Below the pieces are notes generated by a model. That model ran no database searches and was not told where the DNA came from. It worked only from the letters and a program-made list of their open reading frames with translations. 64,000 bases of DNA, taken from the NCBI GenBank assembly GCA_039196965.1, contig JBCCUK010000014.1, forward strand, positions 1 through 64,000. The letters are read 5' to 3'. The first letter of the stretch is position 1, and each line of letters opens with the position of its first letter. A program made the position numbers and the translations under genes. Of the stretch, positions 54,863 to 63,610 are shown in pieces. This stretch comes from CALLCD01 sp039196965. GTDB lineage: Bacteria; Pseudomonadota; Alphaproteobacteria; Caulobacterales; Hyphomonadaceae.

Positions 54863-57058
54863 ATGAAGCACCTGGTTTTTACAGCGAGTGCCCTCGCTCT
54901 ATTCACAGCCTGCTCGCCGGACGGTAGCGGTGCAGGGTCCCTGAATGCCGCCAGCGCCGAAACGGCAGATGCCCCTAGCCCCTTTGTCCCCCGCCCAATC
55001 AAAACAACCGGCCGGGACGATTGGGGAAGCTTTGGGCTTGATCTTGCCTCGGTAAAGGAGGCTGTCCATCCGGGCGATAACTTCTTTGAGTATGTCAATG
55101 GCAAATGGCTGGACACGTTCGAGATGCCAGCGGACGATTCCCGCTATGGCTCGTTCTCGATCCTGCGGGAAAAGTCAGAACAGCGCGTCCGAAATATTGT
55201 TGATGAACTCGCCTCCTATTCGCCGCCATCGGAAACACTGGAAGGCAAGATCGCTGCGATCTACAGCGCGTTCATGGACATTGAAGCCATTGAAGCGTCA
55301 GGAATGGCAGCCGCCCAACCCTATCTCGACCGGATCGCCGCAGCTTCCGGCCATGAAGATATCGCCGCCCTATTCGGGAGCCCCGGCTTTTCCTCGCCCA
55401 TTGGGGGCTACGTCAACATCGATCCGAAAAATCCGGATACCTACATATTCCAGATCACACAATCGGGGCTCGGCCTGCCCGACCGCGAATACTATCTTGC
55501 GGATTCAAAGCGCAATGAGGATCTGCTCGCAGCTTATCGCAACTACCTCACCATTCTCCTCTCAGAAGCAGGTTATGAAGATGTCGGGGAAGTTGCCGAC
55601 GGCATCATTGCTCTCGAGACCCGCATTGCGGCTGAGCACTGGGACAGGACGGTCAGCCGTGACCGCAACCTCACCTATAACAAGCTGAGCCGCGACGAAC
55701 TGCTCGCCTCGGGAGCAGGGTTCCCTGTGGACGCCATGATCCGGGCGATTGGTCTTGATGATCAGAAGGCCTTCCTCGCCCGCCAGGTCACCCCGACCGC
55801 GGATGAAATTGCCGAGTACGGGTTGAGCGAAGAACAACTTGCAAAACTCGGAGGAGGCATTTCGGGTCTGTTTCAGGTCGCAGCGGAAACGGACATCGAT
55901 ACGTGGAAAGCCTATCTTACGGCGCACTTCCTGAGTGACCATGCCGATGTCCTCCCCGGCACCATCGATACGGCCACCTTTGAGCTCTATGGCCGAACCC
56001 TCAGAGGTCTGGAAAAGCAGAGAGAACGCTGGCGGCGCGGCGTTAGTGCCGTGGAGACCGCGATTGGTGAGGGCGTCGGTCAGATCTATGCCGAACGCTA
56101 CTTCCCTCAGGCCTCAAAGGACGAGATGGACAAACTCGTCGCCAATCTGCGGGTGGCTATGGCTGCCAATCTAAATAGCATCAGCTGGATGGGCGAGGAC
56201 ACGAAAGTCGAGGCGCGTGACAAGCTGGCGAAGTTCACGCCCAAGATAGGATATACGGAAAAGTTCGAGACCTATGACACCCTTCGCGTGGGGGACACGG
56301 CGCTCGACAACAAGTTCATGACCAATGCTTGGGCATTCAGGGACAATCTGTCGAAGCTCGGCCAGCCGATAGACAGAACCGAATGGTTTATGACCCCGCA
56401 AACGGTCAATGCCTATTATTCCCCCCAGAGAAATGAGATCGTTTTTCCGGCGGCAATTCTGCAACCTCCCTTCTTCAATATCGCGGCTGACCCGGCTGTG
56501 AATTACGGGGCGATTGGCGGGGTCATAGGCCATGAAATGGGGCACGGCTTTGACGATCAGGGATCGAAATCTGACGGCGATGGCGTCTTGCGTGACTGGT
56601 GGTCGGAAACGGACCGACAGAATTTCGAAGCCCTGACCGGCAGCCTTGCAAGTCAGTATGACGGTTTCTGTCCGCTCGATGAAGGAGATACCTGCGTCAA
56701 TGGTCGCCTCGGTCTCGGTGAGAATATCGGCGATGTCAGCGGGCTGTCCATGTCCTATCGGGCCTACAAGATCAGTCTCGACACGGACGGAGACGGAAAT
56801 ATCAGCGCCGACGAAGAAGCACCGGTGCTTGGCGGCTTGACCGGCGACCAGCGCTTCTTCATGGCCTGGGCACAGGTCTGGCGGAATCTCTATCGCGAGG
56901 AAGCCCTGCGCCAGCAGCTTATCCGCGGACCGCATTCACCGCCGCGATATCGCGTGAACGGCGTCGTTCGCAATTTCGATGAATGGTATGAAGCCTTTGG
57001 CGTAACCCAAGAGCATGAGCTCTATCTCCCGCCGGAGGAGCGCATTCGGATCTGGTAG
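54863..57058 (+). CDS. M13 family metallopeptidase lipoprotein (PepO-like)
   Basis: A 731-residue neprilysin-type zinc peptidase. The lipobox 'LFTAC' (Cys17) suggests an exported lipoprotein. The zinc motif H557-E-x-x-H561 in 'VIGHEMGHGFDDQGS' and the third ligand Glu620 in 'GENIGDVSG' are present; 'VNAYYSP' is the upstream substrate-binding block. An apparent EF-hand-like 'DTDGDGNISADEEA' insert (about residue 640) is unusual for the family. ATG 54863 has GAGAGG upstream; an intrinsic terminator follows. Confidence 0.93.
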   Translation: MKHLVFTASALALFTACSPDGSGAGSLNAASAETADAPSPFVPRPIKTTGRDDWGSFGLDLASVKEAVHPGDNFFEYVNGKWLDTFEMPADDSRYGSFSILREKSEQRVRNIVDELASYSPPSETLEGKIAAIYSAFMDIEAIEASGMAAAQPYLDRIAAASGHEDIAALFGSPGFSSPIGGYVNIDPKNPDTYIFQITQSGLGLPDREYYLADSKRNEDLLAAYRNYLTILLSEAGYEDVGEVADGIIALETRIAAEHWDRTVSRDRNLTYNKLSRDELLASGAGFPVDAMIRAIGLDDQKAFLARQVTPTADEIAEYGLSEEQLAKLGGGISGLFQVAAETDIDTWKAYLTAHFLSDHADVLPGTIDTATFELYGRTLRGLEKQRERWRRGVSAVETAIGEGVGQIYAERYFPQASKDEMDKLVANLRVAMAANLNSISWMGEDTKVEARDKLAKFTPKIGYTEKFETYDTLRVGDTALDNKFMTNAWAFRDNLSKLGQPIDRTEWFMTPQTVNAYYSPQRNEIVFPAAILQPPFFNIAADPAVNYGAIGGVIGHEMGHGFDDQGSKSDGDGVLRDWWSETDRQNFEALTGSLASQYDGFCPLDEGDTCVNGRLGLGENIGDVSGLSMSYRAYKISLDTDGDGNISADEEAPVLGGLTGDQRFFMAWAQVWRNLYREEALRQQLIRGPHSPPRYRVNGVVRNFDEWYEAFGVTQEHELYLPPEERIRIW

Positions 57059-57091
57059 GGGCAACGACACTCTACCAAGATACAGGAAGGT

Positions 57092-57121
57092 GGGGCGGCC
57101 CCATTTGGGACCGCCCCTTTT
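57092..57121. terminator. terminator after the M13 peptidase
   Basis: GGGGCGG pairs with CCGCCCC across a one-base mismatch and an inner CCC/GGG with a 4-base loop, followed by four T residues. It lies between two convergent genes and might serve both. Confidence 0.75.
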
Positions 57122-57132
57122 GCAAGCTGGTT

Positions 57133-58194
57133 CTAACCTCCACCGGCAAGCCGGGTCCGCCAGTCTGGCCACGGTGGATAGTTCACCGGACCGCAGGTCT
57201 TGCAGACATGGCGGTGAAGCCGATCCTGCAAACCCTTCAGCCCCGTACCGACCCGAACGCCCGCTGCGCGAAGATCGCCAGCAATCTCCCGAAGCAGATT
57301 GACCGGCAATTGCTCGTTGCGGGCGAGATTGGCCTCGCCGAGCATCCAGCCACGGGCATCCCGCTCAATCGACAAAACCACTCTGGGCTTTGTGTCTGCG
57401 AGAAAGACCGCGGTGGAACCGCTTGCGATATCGGCATCGTAGTCACGCAGGCAGTTCTGGAAGGACAATGCAACATCCTTCAGCTGCTTGCGCGACACCA
57501 TGCGTTGGAAACGCGAGGTCGGAAGCTCCGGTGGAGCCACATATGGCGCAAACTTGTCGGGCACCAGAGCATCGGAAAGACGCTCCATGGCGGTGACCGG
57601 CGAATTCGCCCTATCCATACGCTCGGCAAGCGCAGCGACGAAGACCTCCCCTTCATAGAGGAGGAGGATTTCCACCGTCTCAGCCACATCTTCAGCCGTT
57701 CCAATATTCGGAATGGCCTCGATGAGTTTCGGCTTCAACATGACGTCCGGCAGCGCATTTGCAACCTGCACGAAGTCAACGTCGAAAATCTGCCGATGGC
57801 GGATCAGCTTGGTCATGCCCTCACGGCGGACCAGACGCAGGAGACCGGCATAGTCCTGCCGCAACCAGAGCGTTTCCCCGGCACGAGACAGAATTTTCAT
57901 CAAACCGGCGCTGCCATTTGGCAATACCGGATCGGCAACGATGCCATCCCGGTCAAACGTCACGCGCTCGGCGATCCGATCGGCCATTGCCGCGGTCAGC
58001 GGCAGATTGGCATCGATCAGCATCGCCGCAAGATGGCGGCGCGCTGCAGGCAGGGCAAAGAAGCCATGGTGCGGCGCGGGCCAGATCGCAGCGATCTCCG
58101 GCGCATAGCCTTTCGCCAAATGAACCAGCAAGGGTGTTGGGGTCAGCTGCGCCGTCATCTCGCGCAGTGCTTTCCCCGTCATAGGCAAGCCCAT
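57133..58194 (-). CDS. uncharacterised protein, possible PcfJ-like domain
   Basis: A 353-residue protein. The first 200 residues are helical, with no known motif. From about 225 it reads 'SRKQLKDVALSFQNCLRDYDADIASG ... VVLSIERDARGWMLGEANLARN', which recalls the PcfJ-like domain pattern (N/H-C, then Tyr, Gly and an N-containing end). The C-terminus has a Cys pair in 'HVCKTCGPVNYP' that might bind metal. No transmembrane segment. ATG 58194 is preceded by AGGAGG. Family assignment is tentative and the function is unknown. Confidence 0.55.
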   Translation of the reverse strand: MGLPMTGKALREMTAQLTPTPLLVHLAKGYAPEIAAIWPAPHHGFFALPAARRHLAAMLIDANLPLTAAMADRIAERVTFDRDGIVADPVLPNGSAGLMKILSRAGETLWLRQDYAGLLRLVRREGMTKLIRHRQIFDVDFVQVANALPDVMLKPKLIEAIPNIGTAEDVAETVEILLLYEGEVFVAALAERMDRANSPVTAMERLSDALVPDKFAPYVAPPELPTSRFQRMVSRKQLKDVALSFQNCLRDYDADIASGSTAVFLADTKPRVVLSIERDARGWMLGEANLARNEQLPVNLLREIAGDLRAAGVRVGTGLKGLQDRLHRHVCKTCGPVNYPPWPDWRTRLAGGG

Positions 58195-58459
58195 GACAGC
58201 CTCCTCTCTAAAGGAGTTACCAAATTGGGTTAGGCTGGCCTGCCCACGGCAACGGCGCGCAGGTAGCCAGCTTGACTCCCCGCATCTTGCGAGGAGCAGA
58301 TCTGTAAGTTGTCAGTCCGCTTCATCTCGTCTCTCTTTGCCTTGCCCAAACGCTAACTGCGTTTGACAGGACCGCGCCTATCCCTCTTTAGGCCTGTCTT
58401 TGTCAAGACTATTCTCGGCAGAAAATAGAGATGCGGTTCCCGCATTGGGAGAATTTCAT

Positions 58460-58489
58460 TTGTCAAACAAGGTAATGTCCTGTTGGATA
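58460..58489 (+). promoter_or_regulatory. candidate sigma-70-like promoter for the dodecin gene
   Basis: TTGTCA (58460-58465) and TGGATA (58484-58489) are separated by 18 bases and lie just upstream of the dodecin gene. The rest of 58195-58526 holds no gene; it must also contain the minus-strand promoter for the 57133 gene. Confidence 0.35.
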
Positions 58490-58526
58490 AATGCCCTGTG
58501 ATAAATCCAGAATGGGGAGACGCATC

Positions 58527-58748
58527 ATGGCAGTAATGAAATCCGAACAGATCATGGCGGAGTCAAAGAAGTCCTTCGAAGATGCCATTCAGATCGCGGT
58601 AACACGCTTTTCTAAAACCGTCCGCGGATTGAAGTCCGCCAATGTCAACAATATGTCGACGGTCATCAAGAATGGCAAAGTGTCAGCCTACCGCGTAAAC
58701 CTGCAAATGACCTTTGAGGTGGCCGAACCGAAGACAAAGAAAAAGTAG
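58527..58748 (+). CDS. dodecin family protein
   Basis: A 73-residue dodecin: 'MAESKKSFEDAIQIAVTRFSKTVRGLKSANVNNMSTVIKNGKVSAYRVNLQMTFEV' (split over about 56 residues) has the family's Ser-Trp/Phe-Glu-Glu/Asp-Ala-Ile helix and the terminal strand. Dodecins form 12-mers that store flavins or coenzyme A. The usual flavin-stacking Trp is replaced by Phe. ATG 58527 has GGGGAGA upstream; the following DUF1801 gene is 3 bases away. Confidence 0.88.
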   Translation: MAVMKSEQIMAESKKSFEDAIQIAVTRFSKTVRGLKSANVNNMSTVIKNGKVSAYRVNLQMTFEVAEPKTKKK

Positions 58749-58751
58749 GAT

Positions 58752-59120
58752 ATGGCGAAGGCGAAAACGCCTGAAGCATGGTTTGAGGCGTTGGAGCCAG
58801 ATGTTGCTCCAATCGCCGTGTCACTTCGCAAAGCCCTCAATGAGGCAGGACCGGACCTGTCACTGAAGCTCGCCTGGGGTTTCCCCTGCTGGGTCGGCCA
58901 TGAGCGGATCTTTTCAGTGATCGCCCATACGGATCGCTGCAATCTGCAATTATGGTCTGGCAACCGCCTCGCAGACGACTTTCCAAACCGTATTGAAGGC
59001 ACCGGCAAACAGCTTCGCCATGTGAAAGTCGGTTCGGTTGATCAGATCGACGATGAATTGCTCTCCATTGTCGACAAAGCCATAGAGCTTGACCGCGTAT
59101 CCCCCGAAAAAGTGCGGTAA
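58752..59120 (+). CDS. DUF1801 (YdhG-like) protein
   Basis: A 122-residue single-domain protein. 'WGFPCWVGHERIFSVIAHTDRCNLQLWSG' is the DUF1801 core, and 'IEGTGKQLRHVKVGSVDQIDDELLSIVDKAIEL' matches its C-terminal helix region. The family has an iron-chaperone-like/CyaY-like fold but no firm function. Cotranscribed with dodecin. Confidence 0.88.
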   Translation: MAKAKTPEAWFEALEPDVAPIAVSLRKALNEAGPDLSLKLAWGFPCWVGHERIFSVIAHTDRCNLQLWSGNRLADDFPNRIEGTGKQLRHVKVGSVDQIDDELLSIVDKAIELDRVSPEKVR

Positions 59121-59224
59121 TCGCCGCCTGGTGGTAGGGATAAGTTGAAGTACCTCTTGACGTTCTCGGATGGAGGACGGCATCTGTACACTGCATTTGG
59201 CAGTACTTTCTGAGGAGCATCCCC

Positions 59225-60406
59225 ATGGCAGAAACTGATCCCGTCGTTATTGTTGGTATGGCGCGCACACCAATGGGTGGCTTGCTTGGCGAATTGTCGA
59301 CTTTTTCAGCGAATGAACTTGGGTCTATCGCTGTGAAAGCAGCCGTCGACGAGGCCAAACTCGGCGCAGAGGATGCTGACGAAATCATCATGGGTAACTG
59401 TCTGCCGGCTGGTCAGGGTCAGGCACCAGCACGTCAGGCGGGTTTCAAGGCTGGCCAGGATAAGGGCCTTGAAGCGACAACCATCAACAAGATGTGCGGT
59501 TCCGGCATGCAGGCCGCTGTGATGGGACGTAATTCAATTCTCGCGGGCGAAGCGGACATCGTTATCGCCGGCGGAATGGAGTCGATGACCAATGCGCCGC
59601 ATCTGATGGATGTCCGCAAGGGCCACAAATACGGCACGATGAAGTCTGAAGATCACATGGCGCTTGATGGCCTCACCGATGCCTATGCCCACGGACCCAT
59701 GGGCGCTTTTGCAGATATGATCGCTGGAGAATATCAATTCACCCGCGAGCAGCAGGATGCCTACGCGTTGGAAACCCTCTCCCGGGCTCAAAAGGCCACA
59801 GAAGATGGCAAATTCAAGCGTGAAATCGCGCCGGTGACGGTAAAATCCCGCAAGGGTGAGAGCGTTGTCGAAACTGACGAACTTCCCCGCACAGCACGAC
59901 CAGACAAGATCCCGCAACTGCGCCCTGCCTTCAATAAGGATGGCTCGGTAACAGCCGCAAATGCCTCGGCAATTTCCGACGGCGCAGCTGCGGTTGTTCT
60001 GATGAAGCAGTCTGAAGCTGAAAAGCGCGGGCTCTCTCCAATTGCGAAAATCGTGGCCACATCCTCCCACGCCCATGAGCCGGAATACTTCACCACAGCT
60101 CCTGTGCCTGCGATGAAGAAGACGCTGGAAAAAGCAGGCTGGGACGTCAACGATGTCGACCTCTGGGAGGTGAATGAAGCCTTTGCGGTCGTTCCAATGA
60201 TCGCGATGAAAGAACTTGGCATTTCCCACGATAAGCTGAACGTCAATGGCGGCGCGTGCGCCATGGGTCACCCGATCGGTGCCTCCGGCGCGCGCGTTCT
60301 GATCACACTGCTTGCGGCTATGGAAGACCGCGATGTGAAGAAGGGCGTTGCCTCGCTATGTATCGGCGGCGGTGAAGGCATCGCCATGGCAGTGGAACGG
60401 GCATAG
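59225..60406 (+). CDS. acetyl-CoA acetyltransferase (thiolase)
   Basis: A 393-residue biosynthetic/degradative thiolase. The acyl-accepting Cys91 is in 'KMCGSGMQA', catalytic His349 in 'GHPIGASGARV', and catalytic Cys379 in 'ASLCIGGGEG'. It condenses or cleaves acetyl-CoA units. It stands without phaB or a beta-oxidation partner. Start at ATG 59225 with GAGGAG. Confidence 0.95.
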   Translation: MAETDPVVIVGMARTPMGGLLGELSTFSANELGSIAVKAAVDEAKLGAEDADEIIMGNCLPAGQGQAPARQAGFKAGQDKGLEATTINKMCGSGMQAAVMGRNSILAGEADIVIAGGMESMTNAPHLMDVRKGHKYGTMKSEDHMALDGLTDAYAHGPMGAFADMIAGEYQFTREQQDAYALETLSRAQKATEDGKFKREIAPVTVKSRKGESVVETDELPRTARPDKIPQLRPAFNKDGSVTAANASAISDGAAAVVLMKQSEAEKRGLSPIAKIVATSSHAHEPEYFTTAPVPAMKKTLEKAGWDVNDVDLWEVNEAFAVVPMIAMKELGISHDKLNVNGGACAMGHPIGASGARVLITLLAAMEDRDVKKGVASLCIGGGEGIAMAVERA

Positions 60407-60411
60407 CCAGT

Positions 60412-60894
60412 CTGCGCGACCTATTTCAACCAAGCCCAATCGGCTGGGTTCGGTCTGACCGGGACCAGCCGATTGATGACGACTGAGATGCTGTCACCGC
60501 CTCCATTGAGCTTGATGCTGAAAGGTTCGCTCCAGAAGCATTGGCCGGGCTTGAGACTTTCTCCCATGCCGAAATTATATTCCTTTTCGACCGTGTGCCG
60601 GATGAGAAAATCGAGACAGGCGCTCGGCACCCGCGCGGGCGAACCGACTGGCTAAAAATCGGCATCTTTGCCCAGCGGGGGAAGAACCGCCCCAACCGCC
60701 TCGGGTTGACTACTTGCGAAATTATCAAGGTTAACGAACTGAAACTGGATCAAAAAGGGCTCGATGCCATCGATGGAACATCCGTCCTCGATATAAAGCC
60801 CGTCATGTCAGGTTTCGAACTTCGCGACAAAATCATAGAACCAGACTGGGCACATGAGATCATGTCCTCATACTGGATCGCCAAAGACACTTAG
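60412..60894 (+). pseudogene. TrmO/TsaA-like gene, apparently broken (in-frame TGA)
   Basis: A continuous TrmO-type (tRNA t6A37 N6-methyltransferase) sequence is readable in one frame. It reads 'SPIGWVRSDRDQPIDDD', then TGA at 60484-60486, then 'DAVTASIELDAERFAPEALA', 'FSHAEIIFLFDRV', 'IETGARHPRGRTDW', 'IFAQRGKNRPNRLGLT', 'LDAIDGTSVLDIKPVM' and 'EPDWAHEIMSSYW'. Homologues as I recall them have Trp (TGG) where TGA sits. No ATG, GTG or TTG lies before 'PIGW' in this frame after an upstream stop at 60373. From TTG 60541 a 117-residue C-terminal piece could still be made. Read as a decaying gene; sequencing error or recoding are alternatives. Confidence 0.75.
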
Positions 60895-60936
60895 TTCCCT
60901 TGCGGATTATACTCTGTAGAATATGATGCAACCATT

Positions 60937-62010
60937 GTGAGTGACACATCACACCTCGCCGGGCATTTCAGAGAGCAGGCCGTTTTTTGCACCCAGCTGG
61001 GTTCGCCGTTCACGGCGGCGCTCTGCGAACACATGGTAGGCGATCTGGAAGCTGGCGGTCCAGTAGCAGAATTGATTAGCGACTGGCGCGGTGATCCCAG
61101 GAAGGACGCCCTCGCCCTACGCCTTTGCGGCGCGCTGCACCATGCGGTTCTGACCGGTGCCGCTCCCGATCTGGCAGAAGTCTATCCGAAATCTCTGAAC
61201 GATTGGGATATGGAGCTTGTCTGGCCGAGGGCTCAACCGTTTCTTGCTGGCGCGGAAGACCGGGTGCGGGCATTTATCCAGTCTCCTCCGCAGACAAATG
61301 AGACGAGGCGATCGATTGCGCTCCTACCGGGCTTTCTGAAGATCTCCGCGGCATTTGGAAAACCGCTCAACCTTTTGGAACTCGGAGCCAGCGCGGGGCT
61401 AAACCAGAATTGGGATCGTTTCAATTATAGCACATCGGGCTGGAGTCGGCCCGGAAGCAGCAATGTCAGTGTCGACACGAACTGGCAGGGACCGCCTCCC
61501 CTTCATCTTGATACGGACATCGAAATCGCGTCACGAGCCGCATGCGATCAAAATCCGCTGAACATCCATGATCCAGCAGCGGCTATAAAGCTGCGATCCT
61601 ATGCCTGGCCCGATCAACCGGATCGGCTTCGACGGTTTGACGCGGCGGTGGCGCTTGCTCGGGAGATGGACACACAAGTGGACCGGGCCGATGCTGCCGA
61701 ATGGGTGCGGAAGAAACTGATGGACCGGCTGGAGGGGGTTACCACCGTCGTTTATCACTCGGTGTTCCTGCAATATCCACCTGCCGAGATCATTCGAGCG
61801 ATCACAACGGCCATCAAAACGGCGGGGTCAAATGCCACGGAAGCAGCACCACTCGCCTGGCTCTGCTTTGAACCGGAAGGTCTCTTTGGTGGGGACAACA
61901 CCCTGCCAAGGATGGCGACGAGGTTACAGGTTTGGCCAAGCGGAGAAAGCAGCATTCTTTCCCACTCAAATGGCCACGCGACGCTGGTGGAAGCAATTGA
62001 CGGAGGATAG
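60937..62010 (+). CDS. DUF2332 family protein
   Basis: A 357-residue cytoplasmic protein of the DUF2332 family. 'FREQAVFCTQLGSPFTAALCEHM' at the start, 'PLNLLELGASAGLNQNWDRFNY' (a Gly-rich, methyltransferase-like loop, about 145-166) and 'TTVVYHSVFLQYPP' are its conserved blocks. The function is unknown; the ELGASAGLN loop resembles a SAM-binding motif I but is not proof. It starts with GTG 60937. Confidence 0.85.
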   Translation: MSDTSHLAGHFREQAVFCTQLGSPFTAALCEHMVGDLEAGGPVAELISDWRGDPRKDALALRLCGALHHAVLTGAAPDLAEVYPKSLNDWDMELVWPRAQPFLAGAEDRVRAFIQSPPQTNETRRSIALLPGFLKISAAFGKPLNLLELGASAGLNQNWDRFNYSTSGWSRPGSSNVSVDTNWQGPPPLHLDTDIEIASRAACDQNPLNIHDPAAAIKLRSYAWPDQPDRLRRFDAAVALAREMDTQVDRADAAEWVRKKLMDRLEGVTTVVYHSVFLQYPPAEIIRAITTAIKTAGSNATEAAPLAWLCFEPEGLFGGDNTLPRMATRLQVWPSGESSILSHSNGHATLVEAIDGG

Positions 62011-62092
62011 CACTTGCGTGATTCCGGCAAGCGCGGCATTCCAATAGCGCCATTGCCGCCCTAGCTTGGCCAGTGAGTAAAGGCTGTCCGAT

Positions 62093-62935
62093 ATGACCCA
62101 ACCACCGAATGCCTATGGAGACAATGATACCGGCCGCAGGTGGATCGTATTGATTATATTCATTCTGCTCGTCGGATTTATCGCTGCGGGTATTTGGTTT
62201 TGGTACAATCAGCAGGCCGTCACCGAGGACACAACGACGCCGCAAATTGTGGCCCAGCAGCGTCCGGTTCTTGAACCACTGCCTGAAGCCGAAATCATCG
62301 ACACGACACCGGTTACCGATGAAGAGGCCGTGGCCGACGGAACACTGAAACGGTTCGACGACAATCGCTGGCTGGAGTCCGATGAATTTGTCGGTTTCGA
62401 TACCGGCCGCAAGCGAGCCGATCTCCGGATATATATACTAAGTCAGGACTATTCCTGGGTGTTCGGAGATGGGGACACTGTGGAGGGCCGAGCTGGAGTT
62501 GCACAACTTGAAGATCTTTTCCAGGGCGGTGACTTCCAGGATCGCTTTTGTGATGCTGACAGCATTCTCGCCATCGGCACATCTTCATTTGAAGGCCCCC
62601 AGGCGCTCAATCATGCCCTTGCCCGCCAACGTGCAAGGACACTGGTATCGAGGCTCGGAACCGTCCGGCTGAGCTGTGACGATGACAGCCCACGCCTGCT
62701 TGCGGCCAGCCTCGGCGAACATGCCGAAACCTCTCCCTGTCCCGGCCGTGCCAGATGTCCGGAAGCCACATCCTCACAGCGACGGCTGATACTGGTCAGT
62801 GTCAGCGCGGCAGAAGGGGGAGTGAACTTCAGTGAAGCCCTCTGGTCCGGATTGCAAGGCTTTGATGCCGAACAGCGGAGCTTCTTCCGGGACTTCAGGT
62901 TGTCGGATTATGATGAGTTCGAAATTCTGAACTAA
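62093..62935 (+). CDS. inner-membrane-anchored protein, degenerate OmpA-like C-domain
   Basis: A 280-residue protein with one N-terminal helix ('WIVLIIFILLVGFIAAGIWFWY', about residues 16-37) and a Pro/Glu/Thr linker. The C-terminal domain contains 'ILAIGTSSFEGPQALNHALARQRARTLVSRL', which is the position and pattern of the OmpA/MotB peptidoglycan-binding helix, but the usual Asp/Arg contacts are incomplete. It carries four Cys in its C-terminal half. It might be an envelope anchor; I cannot call it Pal because it has no lipobox. Confidence 0.6.
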   Translation: MTQPPNAYGDNDTGRRWIVLIIFILLVGFIAAGIWFWYNQQAVTEDTTTPQIVAQQRPVLEPLPEAEIIDTTPVTDEEAVADGTLKRFDDNRWLESDEFVGFDTGRKRADLRIYILSQDYSWVFGDGDTVEGRAGVAQLEDLFQGGDFQDRFCDADSILAIGTSSFEGPQALNHALARQRARTLVSRLGTVRLSCDDDSPRLLAASLGEHAETSPCPGRARCPEATSSQRRLILVSVSAAEGGVNFSEALWSGLQGFDAEQRSFFRDFRLSDYDEFEILN

Positions 62936-62939
62936 TCGC

Positions 62940-63446
62940 TTAAGCTGTCTCGTCGTCCTGTTGAACCAGGCTGAGGGGCAAAGCCGTCGACCGCTTCGAG
63001 ACACGGATCACAATCCGGGACTGGACATCGGATACAAGCGCAGAGCCCAAAAGCTTGTCGCGAAGAAAGTCATCATAGGCATGCATGTCGGTTGTCACGA
63101 CACGGATGATATAATCCACCGCACCGGTTACGGTCATGCATTCCGATACTTCTTCCCACCCAAGCACCATATCTTCAAACGCCTGAAGGTTGGTGCGGTT
63201 CGGCAAAGCGAGCTTCACAGTGGCCACGACCTCGAAGTTGAGACCAAGCTGATCGCGATCAAGCAGGGTCACCCGGCGCTGAATGATACCCTGCTCTTCC
63301 ATCCGCTTGATACGGCGCCAGCAGGGCGACGATGACAGGCCAACCTGATCGGCAATCTCCGCAACGGAAAGACCGGCATCTCCCTGGACCAATTCGAGAA
63401 TCTTCGCATCAACGCTATCGAGCAGATCTGGCAAATCATCCCCCAT
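62940..63446 (-). CDS. Lrp/AsnC family transcriptional regulator
   Basis: A 168-residue regulator. The N-terminal HTH 'LDSVDAKILELVQGDAGLSVAEIADQVGLSSSPCWRRIKRMEEQGII' (about residues 9-55) is followed by the RAM (ligand-binding) domain with 'SECMTVTGAVDYIIRVVTTDMHAYDDFLRDKL'. Binds amino acids and controls metabolism in octamers or dimers. Convergent with the 62093 gene: only 4 bases separate the stops. Confidence 0.95.
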   Translation of the reverse strand: MGDDLPDLLDSVDAKILELVQGDAGLSVAEIADQVGLSSSPCWRRIKRMEEQGIIQRRVTLLDRDQLGLNFEVVATVKLALPNRTNLQAFEDMVLGWEEVSECMTVTGAVDYIIRVVTTDMHAYDDFLRDKLLGSALVSDVQSRIVIRVSKRSTALPLSLVQQDDETA

Positions 63447-63610
63447 TTTTGCATATTAAAGGCAGTATTTTCCCACTTACACACCATATTTAGCATGAAA
63501 TGCAAGCAATTTCTGCGGCGGAGTTTCACATCGGCTCAACGCCGTTTACACTGCATCCATCGGACGGATGCTTATTGTGAAGGGAACCAGCGCAAGCGTA
63601 TAATGCTCAC

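Noticed and set aside
60426..60728. Minus-strand frames of 69-100 codons over the trmO-like gene
   Set aside because: The plus strand shows conserved TrmO blocks; the minus frames have no recognisable pattern.
62093..62935. Pal encoded away from the Tol cluster
   Set aside because: It has a single uncleaved-looking helix, no lipobox, and a degenerate peptidoglycan motif.
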